DNA from: DATBGO01 sp963695645
GTDB taxonomy: Bacteria; Actinomycetota; Actinomycetes; Streptosporangiales; Streptosporangiaceae
Assembly (NCBI GenBank): GCA_963695645.1
Contig: CAVOHC010000012.1
Span: 186,001-250,000 of the forward strand
DNA: 64,000 bases
Direction: 5' to 3'
Part shown: positions 46,411-54,220 of the stretch, in pieces
Position numbering within the stretch: position 1 is the stretch's first letter
How the letters are laid out: each line of letters opens with the position of its first letter
Notes under the pieces: model-generated
What the model was told of the DNA's origin: nothing
The model's database searches: none
What the model saw: only the letters and a program-made list of their open reading frames with translations
Position numbers and translations under genes: made by a program

Positions 46411-47675
46411 CGCTCACCCTTCACTGGCATTGGCAATGGTGCCGGGCTGGCCGGCGTGCTGACCGGCGCCGGCCCGGAGGCCGCCGCGCCGACTAGTTCA
46501 TCCCGCGGCGGCGGGCTGGTCGTGCTGGGAGCCGGGCCGCGTCCGGAGGCCGCGGGCCGGCGCAGCCGGGCGGCCAGGGTGCGCCAGCTGCGGCGCGCCG
46601 CGAGCTGATCGTAGAGGTCGTCAATCCGATTGGTGACAGCGCTGATGCCGTACGCCTTCTCGATGGCGGGCTCGGGCAGCCGGTCACGCTGCCCGGCACG
46701 TACCTCGTCGGTCATGGCCGCCCGGATGCCGGCGACGGTGGACGGTACCTGCTGCGCCCTGCTCACTTCCAGCCCGGTCAGGGCGGGGCAGGTGGTGTAC
46801 AGGACGGGAACGCCGTTGGCGAGCGCCTCAAGCACCGACAGTCCGAACGTCTCCTGCGCGGAGGAGGCGACGAACAGGTCCATCGCCGACAGCATCGCCG
46901 CGACGTCGTGGCGTTCCCCCGCGAAGATCACCCGCCCGGTCACCTCGCAGCGGGCTGCCACCTCTTCCAGGCGCGACTGCTCATCGCCCTTGCCGACCAC
47001 CAGCAGTTTGGTGTTGTCGCCCAGCAGCGGGGCAGCGGCCTCGATGACCAGATTGAACTGCTTGTTCGGGTCCAGGCGGCCCAGGACGCCTAGCACGTAG
47101 TCGTCGGCGCCGATGCCCAGCTCCGCGCGGATCCTGGCCCGCGCCGCGGGATCGAACGCGACCCGGCCCAGATCGACCCCGTTGGGGATGACGACGATCC
47201 GGGAGTCCCGGACGCCCCAGTTGATCATCCGGTCCCGGACCGTCTCCGACACCGCGATCGTCGCGTCGGAGAGCCGCTCGGTGGCCAGGTACAGTGCCCG
47301 GACCCCCGCCGTCATCTTCCGGCGCTCCAGGTGCGTCTCGCCGATCGAGTGCTCGGTGCTCACCACCACCGGGACGGCAGCCAGCCACGCTGCCGTCCGC
47401 CCGTAGATCTGCGACCGGTACAGGTGGCAGTGCACGACGTTATAGCCGCCGGCCCGGATGATCCGGCGCAGCTCCCACAGCGCCCGCAGCTGCGTGTTGC
47501 GCGTCATGCCCAGATCACCAACCCGGGCACCGTCGCCGCGGATCATTTCCGCGACCGGGCCCGGGTTGTAGAGGGTCACCACGTCGCACTCATGCCGGGT
47601 GTGCTGGAGAGCTGAGCGCAGCTGCATCTCCGCGCCACCGACCCCTAGTCCGGTGATGACATGCAGAACCTTCAA
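46407..47675 (-). CDS. GT4-family glycosyltransferase
   Basis: 422 residues; starts TTG 47675 after AAAGGA. N-domain MKVLHVITGLGVGGAEMQLR and VVHCHLYRSQIYGR; C-domain IPNGVDL, GRLDPNKQFN, and SSAQETFGLSVLEALANGVP (EX7E). Pro/Ala-rich tail of about 45 residues. Adds a sugar during repeat-unit assembly. Second GT4 of the locus. Confidence 0.9.
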   Translation of the reverse strand: MKVLHVITGLGVGGAEMQLRSALQHTRHECDVVTLYNPGPVAEMIRGDGARVGDLGMTRNTQLRALWELRRIIRAGGYNVVHCHLYRSQIYGRTAAWLAAVPVVVSTEHSIGETHLERRKMTAGVRALYLATERLSDATIAVSETVRDRMINWGVRDSRIVVIPNGVDLGRVAFDPAARARIRAELGIGADDYVLGVLGRLDPNKQFNLVIEAAAPLLGDNTKLLVVGKGDEQSRLEEVAARCEVTGRVIFAGERHDVAAMLSAMDLFVASSAQETFGLSVLEALANGVPVLYTTCPALTGLEVSRAQQVPSTVAGIRAAMTDEVRAGQRDRLPEPAIEKAYGISAVTNRIDDLYDQLAARRSWRTLAARLRRPAASGRGPAPSTTSPPPRDELVGAAASGPAPVSTPASPAPLPMPVKGER

Positions 47676-47816
47676 CGCAGGTCCTTTCCGGCAGCGCCGA
47701 CGGCGGGCTGCCCGATCCAGTAGCAGGCGCGAGCTGACGGCAAGCGGCCCGTCATCGCGCGCAGGTCGTATTCCTTCATGACTGTCATGTCGTATCTCGG
47801 GAACTGCTCCATCTGC

Positions 47817-49232
47817 TCACCGGGCCTTTCGGGGCCGGCGCAGGCGCAGGAACGATGTGAAGGTCGCGGCCAGAATCACGGCGTCGAGCCAGATCGACCA
47901 GTTCTCGATGTAGGCGTTGTCGAGGCGCACCCGCTCGTGCACGGAGGTGTCGCCGTGCAGGCCGTGTACCTGGGCCCAGCCGGTGAGCCCGCTGCGCATC
48001 CGGTGCCGGTCGTCGTAGCGGGGAATCTCGCGCCCGAGCCGCTCGGTGAAGTAGGGGCGCTCGGGCCGCGGCCCGACTAGCGACATATCCCCGTGCAGCA
48101 CGTTGACCAGCTGCGGAAGCTCGTCCAGATGCGTGCTGCGCAGCCAACGGGCCAGCGGGGTGAGCTCGAATGTTGGCACCACCCAGCAGGTATCCGAGTT
48201 GCTGCGCTCGGCCATGGTCCGCAGCTTGAGGATCTTGGCGAGCCTGGCCGTCCCGACGACCCGGACCTGGCGGAACAGCACGGGACCGGTGTTTCCCAGC
48301 TTGATCATCAGGGCCAGCGCGGCCAGCAGCGGGGCGGCCAGCGCAAGGAGGACCGCGGCCCCGGCAATGTCGAACGCGCGCTTGAGCGCTCTGGCTACGA
48401 TCCCGTGGCCGGGCCGCAGCGGCACCAGCGGAATTCCCCAGATCTCATCGAGGCAGGCGCGGGGCACCGCGGCACCGATCTCGTGCAGCCGCGGCACCAC
48501 GCAGGTGTCCACGCCCAGGCCCCGGCATTGCCGCAGCACGGTGACCATGTCCTCATCGCGGCCGCCGGGGAAGCACACGATGACCCGCCCGATGCCGTGC
48601 TGCCTGACCACCTCGGCAAGCTCACCGGGCTGACCAAGGACTGGCAGGTCCAGCCCGGCTGCCAGCGACGCGACATCGAGGTAGCCGCGCGGCCGCAGGC
48701 CGAGCTCCGGGTGCTCGCGCAGCAGGCCGGCGAGCCGCTGGCCGGTCTGGCCCGCACCAACCAGCAGCGCGGCTTCGGTCAGGTGACCCCGGCGCCGGGC
48801 AGCACGCAGCGCGGTGCAGGCCACGGCCCTGGCGGCCAGCACAAGCCCGGCTGACCACAGGACAAGGCGCAGCGCGGCCGGGCCAGGCACCGACGGCAGC
48901 AGGATAAGCACCGGACCAAGGACGGCCGCCAGGATACGGCCGATCTGGTCCGACATCCGCAGGCAGATGCGCAGCCGGTGCAGCCCGCTCACGGACATCG
49001 CGACCAGCGCGGCGCAGCAATAGCCGGCTTCCGGCCAGCCGGGCCGCCCGGTCGCGGCCCAGAGCAGTCCGGCCGCCGCGGCCAGCGCCAGGACATCGGC
49101 GCCGGGCAGCACCGCGGCCAGCAGGGCTCGCCGTCCCGGCGAGAGACCAGGCGTATCGCCAGTGCCTGGCTCGGCAAGCTCATTCCGGGCCGCGCCGGGC
49201 GGCGTCGGCATCGCCAGCGGCAGGGCGGCCAT
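47817..49232 (-). CDS. Polyprenyl-phosphate sugar-1-phosphate transferase
   Basis: 471 residues from ATG 49232, 2 bp after the upstream stop. N-terminal membrane helices with a Rossmann-like domain (EAALLVGAGQTGQRLAGLL), then a membrane helix and the bacterial sugar transferase domain (KRAFDIAGAAVLLALAAPLL, VLFRQVRVVG, LRSTHLDELPQLVNVLHGDM, LVGPRPERP, MRSGLTGWAQVHGL). Such initiating enzymes (WbaP/CpsE class) place the first sugar on undecaprenyl phosphate. The tail KAR is truncated relative to some homologues. Confidence 0.93.
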   Translation of the reverse strand: MAALPLAMPTPPGAARNELAEPGTGDTPGLSPGRRALLAAVLPGADVLALAAAAGLLWAATGRPGWPEAGYCCAALVAMSVSGLHRLRICLRMSDQIGRILAAVLGPVLILLPSVPGPAALRLVLWSAGLVLAARAVACTALRAARRRGHLTEAALLVGAGQTGQRLAGLLREHPELGLRPRGYLDVASLAAGLDLPVLGQPGELAEVVRQHGIGRVIVCFPGGRDEDMVTVLRQCRGLGVDTCVVPRLHEIGAAVPRACLDEIWGIPLVPLRPGHGIVARALKRAFDIAGAAVLLALAAPLLAALALMIKLGNTGPVLFRQVRVVGTARLAKILKLRTMAERSNSDTCWVVPTFELTPLARWLRSTHLDELPQLVNVLHGDMSLVGPRPERPYFTERLGREIPRYDDRHRMRSGLTGWAQVHGLHGDTSVHERVRLDNAYIENWSIWLDAVILAATFTSFLRLRRPRKAR

Positions 49233-49234
49233 GG

Positions 49235-50599
49235 TCAAACGACCGTGCGGTGCGGTGCGCCATCGAACTGGTAGGTGGCATCGAGTACTCGCGGGCAGTC
49301 GCTGACCCACGAGTAGTCCAGGCCCGGATGGATCGTATGCACGATCGCCAGATCCCAGTGGCCGTCGCCGGGCGCATCATGGCTGTGCGCCACTCGTCCG
49401 TCCGGCAGCCGGAGATGCGGTATCAGCGGGTCGTAATAGTCGACCGCGGCGCCAGCGTCGAGCAGCCGGGCGATGAGCCCGATGGCAGGGGATTCCCGCA
49501 GGTCCTGTACCCCTGCCTTATAACTGACGCCGATCACGATCACCGCCGCGCCGGCCAGCGTCCGGCTCTCGGCGGCGAGTACCTCGGCGGCCCGTTCGGC
49601 GACCCTGGACGGCCGCATGCTGATCGACTTCATCGTCTGCTCGATCAGCGGGGACTCCCGTCCCTGCTTGCTGAGCTGCCAGAGCAGGTAATGCGGGTCG
49701 CACGGGATGCAATGCCCGCCCACGCCAGGGCCGGGCAGCGCGCCGAGGAAGCCATAGGGCTTGGTCCCCGCGGCGAGGGTGACCTCAACCGGATCCAGGT
49801 TCAGCGTCCCGCACGCGTCAGCGAACTCGTTGGCCAGGGCCAGCGATACGGCTCGGAAGATGTTCTCGTACAGCTTCGTTGCCTCGGCGGCCTCCGGCGA
49901 GCTCAGCAGGTACACCGCATCAGTCAGCTGGCCGATGATCACCGCCGCGCGCTCAGTGCACGCTGGAGAGATCCCGCCGACCACCCGCGGCGTCTCCCGC
50001 TGCAGGTGGTCGAGGTTGCCCGGGTCGATCCGCTCCGGGCAGAACGCCACGAACACATCGGTGCCGACCCGCAGCCCGCGCAGGCGCAGCGGCTCGGCCA
50101 GCAGTTCCCGCGTCGTGCCCGCATACGTCGTGGACGTCAGAATGACCGTCTGCCCCGGCCGGGCGTGCGCCACCACGCTCGCGCAGGCGCCGCGCAAGGC
50201 CCTGAGGTCCGGGACGTAGTGCGCATCCACCGGCGTCGGCACGCAGATGATCACAGCGTCAGCGGCCTTGACCGCCGTCGGGTCGGCGGTCAGCTCAAGG
50301 GAACCGTCGGCCAGCGCCGCTGCGAGCTCCGCCTGGTCCGGGCCGGCGAGATCGGCCTTTCCCGCGGCGATCTCAGCCAGCCGCTGCTGGCTGAGATCGA
50401 CGCCGATGATCCGCTTGCACCGCCCGTGCAGGGCGACCGCGGTCGGCAGCCCCACATACCCGAGCCCGACGATCGCTACCGACGAGGTGGCGGCCGCGTC
50501 GTCACCGCCGGGCGGCCCGGGCGCCTGGTAAAGCTTCAGCCTGCTGGTCAGCTGGTACTCACGCCCGTTCACCGCAAGCGACAAACTGCGCTCGGACAT
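49235..50599 (-). CDS. UDP-sugar 6-dehydrogenase
   Basis: 454 residues. GLGYVGLPTAVAL NAD site at about residues 45-57; catalytic Cys in PGVGGHCIPCDPHYLLW; C-terminal UDP-binding domain VIVIGVSYKAGVQDLRESPA. Converts UDP-sugar to UDP-uronate with two NAD; the WbpA/WecC (N-acetylhexosamine) and UGD types cannot be separated by eye, though the GGHCIPCDPHYL form resembles WecC/WbpA. GAGGGAG precedes the ATG. Confidence 0.92.
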   Translation of the reverse strand: MSERSLSLAVNGREYQLTSRLKLYQAPGPPGGDDAAATSSVAIVGLGYVGLPTAVALHGRCKRIIGVDLSQQRLAEIAAGKADLAGPDQAELAAALADGSLELTADPTAVKAADAVIICVPTPVDAHYVPDLRALRGACASVVAHARPGQTVILTSTTYAGTTRELLAEPLRLRGLRVGTDVFVAFCPERIDPGNLDHLQRETPRVVGGISPACTERAAVIIGQLTDAVYLLSSPEAAEATKLYENIFRAVSLALANEFADACGTLNLDPVEVTLAAGTKPYGFLGALPGPGVGGHCIPCDPHYLLWQLSKQGRESPLIEQTMKSISMRPSRVAERAAEVLAAESRTLAGAAVIVIGVSYKAGVQDLRESPAIGLIARLLDAGAAVDYYDPLIPHLRLPDGRVAHSHDAPGDGHWDLAIVHTIHPGLDYSWVSDCPRVLDATYQFDGAPHRTVV

Positions 50600-50727
50600 T
50601 GGCTACGCTCCCTCGGGAGTTGACACTTCGGGTGGTTCAGCAGGATTCGCCACGACCCGTTGGAGTGCTGAAACTGCATCATTCAGCGTCCTGGCCGCGC
50701 TGCGGCAGGAGCCAGGTTCGGGCATCG

Positions 50728-51963
50728 TCACCTGCCCGCCGGCACGGCAGCCGCCTGGGATCGCCGGCCGGCCGGGCCGGCCAGCTGGCGCGTCACGGTC
50801 TTCGCCGCATGCGCGGAGCCGAACACGAATCGCATCACCGGCCCCATGGAGGGGGCCACCGCAGGGCCGATGAAGTAGAGGCCGGGAACCGACGACTGAT
50901 ATCCGCTGCCCACCACCGGGCTTCCGGCCAGAGTCCGCAGCTGCGACCGCAGCTGGTCACCGAGGAACGGCAGCCGGGCCAGGTCGGTGCGGTAGCCGGT
51001 GCCCGCGATGAGGTGATCGGCGGCTAGCTCGCGGGTTGATCCGTCGCCGCTGGTCAGGCGCAGGCGCACGGTGGTGTCCTCCGCCTTCGCCCAGGTCACC
51101 GACTGGCTGGTGTGCACCGGGAACTGGCCTTCGACCCGGCTGCGCAGCCAGCATGCGCCGGCCGGACCGAGCGCGGTGCGGGCCCGGTAGACCCTGGTGG
51201 ACTTCGGCAGGTACCGGAACAGGTCTGGATGGTTGGAGTAGAACCAGCTGCCCCATCCCGAACCGAGCCCGGCCTCAGGCTCCCGCAGCCGCTCAGGCAG
51301 CGGGCGGTCCGGGGCCAGCGGCGGGCCGTTCCAGGCCAGCTTGCCCGTCCTGGCGAGCACCTGGACGGCTGCCCCGTTCTCGTGCAACAGCGCAGCCGTC
51401 TCAAGCGCCGACTGGCCCGCGCCGACCACCACCACATCCTGGCCGCGAAAGCCCGTCAGGTCGCGGTGCGCGGACGTGTGCGTGCAGGCCGAGGACGGCA
51501 GGTCCGAGAATGGCCTGGGAACACGGGCGAAATGCTGCACCCCGGCAGCCACCACCACTCGGCGGGCCTGCACTCGCTCGGAGCTGGCCAGGGTCAGCCG
51601 GAATCCGTCAGGCTCGGCGGCAATGTCGCTGACCAGCACTTCTTCCAGGTCGGGCAGGAGTTCGGCACAGAACGACTGGCTGTAGCTGACAAATGTGCTC
51701 AGCGGCACCGGCTGGCCATAGCTAGCGTAGGGCAGGCCGGTTGCCTTGCAGTATGCCTCCAGTGTGTGGGTTCCCTGCGGGTCCGACAGGTTGCAGGCAA
51801 GGCCCTGTGACTTGAGGAACATCCCGCTGGGCATTGCCGACCGCCACAGCTGCATCGGCAGCCCGAACTGGCGGAAGCTGACGCCCGCGCCGCGCAGGTG
51901 CGCGGCTAGCGAGAGGCCGTACGGTCCGGCTCCGACGATGGCCACGTCCACGGCATCGCTCAT
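50728..51963 (-). CDS. FAD-dependent oxidoreductase (two-dinucleotide-binding-domain flavoprotein)
   Basis: 411 residues. FAD site VDVAIVGAGPYGLSLAAHL at 4-22, second Rossmann VVVVGAGQSALETAALLHENG, ATG-type motif GTGYRTDL and C-terminal FAD contact VPGLYFIGPA. Resembles flavin monooxygenase/lysine N-hydroxylase-like proteins. Substrate unknown; coupled (ATGA) to the ATP-grasp gene upstream. Confidence 0.85.
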   Translation of the reverse strand: MSDAVDVAIVGAGPYGLSLAAHLRGAGVSFRQFGLPMQLWRSAMPSGMFLKSQGLACNLSDPQGTHTLEAYCKATGLPYASYGQPVPLSTFVSYSQSFCAELLPDLEEVLVSDIAAEPDGFRLTLASSERVQARRVVVAAGVQHFARVPRPFSDLPSSACTHTSAHRDLTGFRGQDVVVVGAGQSALETAALLHENGAAVQVLARTGKLAWNGPPLAPDRPLPERLREPEAGLGSGWGSWFYSNHPDLFRYLPKSTRVYRARTALGPAGACWLRSRVEGQFPVHTSQSVTWAKAEDTTVRLRLTSGDGSTRELAADHLIAGTGYRTDLARLPFLGDQLRSQLRTLAGSPVVGSGYQSSVPGLYFIGPAVAPSMGPVMRFVFGSAHAAKTVTRQLAGPAGRRSQAAAVPAGR

Positions 51964-53426
51964 GCAGGTGTCCCCTCCTTTTGAGACTGCGGCGCTGCTG
52001 GCCGCGAGATATCAGTGCTGGCCGAGATGACGGTGCTGGCCGAGATGTCGGTGCTGGCCGAGATGTCGGTGCCGGTGCTGGGCCGCGAGTTCCGGGCCCG
52101 GCCTGGCCGGGCCGCCGCCCGGCCGCTGCGGTAGCGGAAGCCATTCCCGCGCGGCTGACTCTGTTTCCTGGCCAGCGGCCTGGTCGCCAGCCGCCAGCCC
52201 ATCCGCACGCACATCAGCCCGAAGGGCCGCAAGTCATCGCGCGCGAACCAGGCCGTCTCGTCCACGGTGCGCAGTGACGCCAGCCAGGAACCCAGCCCCA
52301 GTTCGCCGTCGCGCCAGTAGCGGAGGGCCCCGAGCGGGTCGTAGTTCTCCACCAGAAATCCGCGGCCGGCCACCTGCTCGCCGTTCGGGATGGGCTGCCC
52401 GGTCAGGTCCAGGTAGGCGGCGGTCGCCACGTCCAGGCCGGCGGTGTCGCGGAATAGCCGGAACTGAGCGCCGAGCCTGGGATTGAAGTCCAGCAGCTTG
52501 AACTGCCCGTCCCGGGCGTCAAGGCGCAGGTCAAGGTCGAGGATTCCGCGGTACCCCAGCCGCGCGAGCAGCCCGACCACCTCCGTGCGCAGCCCGGCAC
52601 TTGGCGTGGAGCGGCCGAGGCAGGTCAGTCCGGCGTGCGCCGGGTAAGACCGCTCCTTGACCCCGGTGAACGCTGGCCGGCAGGCGGAGCTAGCGTCACA
52701 ATAGCCGTGGAAGAACCAGTCATGCCCGCTGCCGCCGGGAACGAACTCCTGCAGCATCAGGCCGACGGCTGCCCCGGCGCACTCCTGGTAGACGGCTGCC
52801 AGCTGCCCGGCGTCGGCGATGACTGACGTGCTGCGCAGCCCGCGGGTGTGCGTCCACGGAGTGGTGAGCTTGGCAATCAGCGGGAACCCCGCGTCGGCCG
52901 CGAACGCGCGCGCCTCGGCCAGCGAGCCGGGCAGCGCCGCTTGCGGGCAGGGCACGCCCAGTGCGCTGCAGAGCTGGTAGAGCGAGTATTTGCCGGCCAC
53001 CTGGCGAGGCAGGCCAGCCGGCGGGTCGGAGAAGAGGAACCGCGGCCGTAGCTGCGCACCGTGCTCCGCGAGGAAGATCGCGCCCGCGTCGTCGGTGGGC
53101 AGCAGCACAGCAGGCCGGCCGATGCGCCCGGCCAGCTGGCCCAGGCCCGCCAGCACCCGGTCGGTTTCCGCGGGATCGGGTTGCCAGAAGCAGCGCCCGC
53201 GCAGGTAAACCGAACTCGCGGCTGGCGCCCAGGGTCCCTCGTGCACGCCGTAGACGGGCACACCCAGCCGGCCCAGGCTGCGGATGACGCCGAGACCGCC
53301 ATGGTGCATGACGTTCGGGTCCAGCTTGAGCACCACGGCCGGCGTGCTGGTGTCAAAATCCGGCATGCCCGCGCCGCCGGCCGCACCGCGGGCAGCCACG
53401 CCCGGGCGCGAGCGGGCGCTGATCAC
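51960..53426 (-). CDS. ATP-grasp carboxylate-amine ligase-like protein
   Basis: 488 residues from GTG 53426. The fold can be followed: N-domain (PAVVLKLDPNVMHHGGLGVI ... PVYGVHEGPW), ATP-grasp central (FPLIAKLTTPWTH, LMLQEFVPGGS) and ligase (GILDLDLRLDARDGQFKLLD, FNPRLGAQFRLF). The ATP-grasp enzymes join a carboxylate and an amine or thiol. Ends in a Ser/Thr/Ala-rich tail with repeated DISAST units. The GTG overlaps a 12-codon leader ORF. Residue 21 (MPDFD) is an alternative start. Confidence 0.85.
   Translation of the reverse strand: MISARSRPGVAARGAAGGAGMPDFDTSTPAVVLKLDPNVMHHGGLGVIRSLGRLGVPVYGVHEGPWAPAASSVYLRGRCFWQPDPAETDRVLAGLGQLAGRIGRPAVLLPTDDAGAIFLAEHGAQLRPRFLFSDPPAGLPRQVAGKYSLYQLCSALGVPCPQAALPGSLAEARAFAADAGFPLIAKLTTPWTHTRGLRSTSVIADAGQLAAVYQECAGAAVGLMLQEFVPGGSGHDWFFHGYCDASSACRPAFTGVKERSYPAHAGLTCLGRSTPSAGLRTEVVGLLARLGYRGILDLDLRLDARDGQFKLLDFNPRLGAQFRLFRDTAGLDVATAAYLDLTGQPIPNGEQVAGRGFLVENYDPLGALRYWRDGELGLGSWLASLRTVDETAWFARDDLRPFGLMCVRMGWRLATRPLARKQSQPRGNGFRYRSGRAAARPGRARNSRPSTGTDISASTDISASTVISASTDISRPAAPQSQKEGTPA
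52007..52080 (-). repeat. 18-bp minisatellite at the ATP-grasp 3' end
   Basis: About four GATGTCGGTGCTGGCCGA units on the plus strand, which give DISAST hexapeptides (with one VISAST) on the minus strand. In-frame period. Confidence 0.8.
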
Positions 53427-53461
53427 CGGCGCACCGTTGGCGCCAGTTCATCATCGGACAT
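53423..53461 (-). CDS. 12-codon leader ORF coupled to the ATP-grasp gene
   Basis: GGGGGAGAATACC precedes ATG 53461, a strong ribosome site with suitable spacing; the frame reads MSDDELAPTVRR and stops in TGA at 53425-53423. The TGA overlaps the GTG of the ATP-grasp gene as GTGA. It could be an upstream ORF that governs entry to the polysaccharide run. No family match is possible at this length. Confidence 0.5.
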   Translation of the reverse strand: MSDDELAPTVRR

Positions 53462-53869
53462 GGTATTCTCCCCCGGCTGCCGCGATATTCGGGCGATTCG
53501 CTGCAGATGTCGAACCCGAATCCTGCCAGCTATCTCATTACGGCACATCCATCATCGGGGGGAGATGACCTACGCATAGCGGCCGAGCACCAGGCCGCGG
53601 CGGTGCGCGCCGGCGGCTGGCCGCCGCGCTTCTCCGGCAGCCCAGGCGCGGTAATTTCATCCGGAGTGTCCGGGATGACTGCTTCGGGCGCGGTAGTCGG
53701 CTGCGGCAGCTCGACCGGCCCGTTAAGCCCAGGCGTCAGCCGCCCGCGGCGGTCCTTGATGGTGACCGGGTTCTCCTGCCAGTCCGCACCGGAGCGCCCG
53801 ACCCGCCGGGCGCCCGCCGCGCGGTTCCCGGAGCGGACCGCGGCAGGCTGGGCGTGGCAGGCTTGGCTT
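53462..53869. other. Divergent control region between the polysaccharide run and acpS
   Basis: 408 bp with no credible gene. Leftward, TTCGAC ... GAATAT with an 18-bp spacer (about 53515-53485, minus strand) is a weak promoter for the leader ORF and downstream run. Rightward, no clear promoter for acpS is seen. Open frames here overlap one another and have chance composition. Confidence 0.35.
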
Positions 53870-54220
53870 GTGATCGTAGGTATCGGCGTCGACATCGCGG
53901 ACATCTCGCGGCTGCAGGAAGCGCTCAGGCGGACCCCATCGCTGTCCGCCCGACTGTTCGCTGAAGGCGAACGCGGGGCCAGGCCGGACTCGCTCGCCGG
54001 GTGCTTCGCGGCGAAGGAGGCGGTGGCGAAGGCCCTGGGCGGCCTGCCCGGCCTGCGCTGGTCCGATGTCCAGGTGATCCATGATTCCCGCGGCGCACCG
54101 CGGCTTGAGCTGCGCGGCACGGTCGCTGACGCGGCGGCCAGGCTCGGCGTCCGGACCTGGCACCTGTCGCTGAGCCACGACGGCGGGCTGAGTGTTGCCA
54201 TGGTGGTGGCCGAGGGATGA
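53870..54220 (+). CDS. acpS: Holo-[acyl-carrier-protein] synthase
   Basis: Transfers phosphopantetheine from CoA to acyl carrier proteins. 116 residues, normal size. GTG 53870 gives (M)IVGIGVDIADISRLQEAL; catalytic FAAKEAVAKALG present (Asp in the GIGVD motif and Glu/Lys in FAAKEA). C-terminal SLSHDGGLSVAMVVAE is standard. A long upstream open frame is not coding-like. Overlaps nnr by ATGA. Confidence 0.95.
   Translation: MIVGIGVDIADISRLQEALRRTPSLSARLFAEGERGARPDSLAGCFAAKEAVAKALGGLPGLRWSDVQVIHDSRGAPRLELRGTVADAAARLGVRTWHLSLSHDGGLSVAMVVAEG

Noticed and set aside
49250..50623. 457-codon plus-strand frame over the UDP-sugar dehydrogenase gene
   Set aside because: Antisense to a gene with catalytic Cys and NAD motifs.
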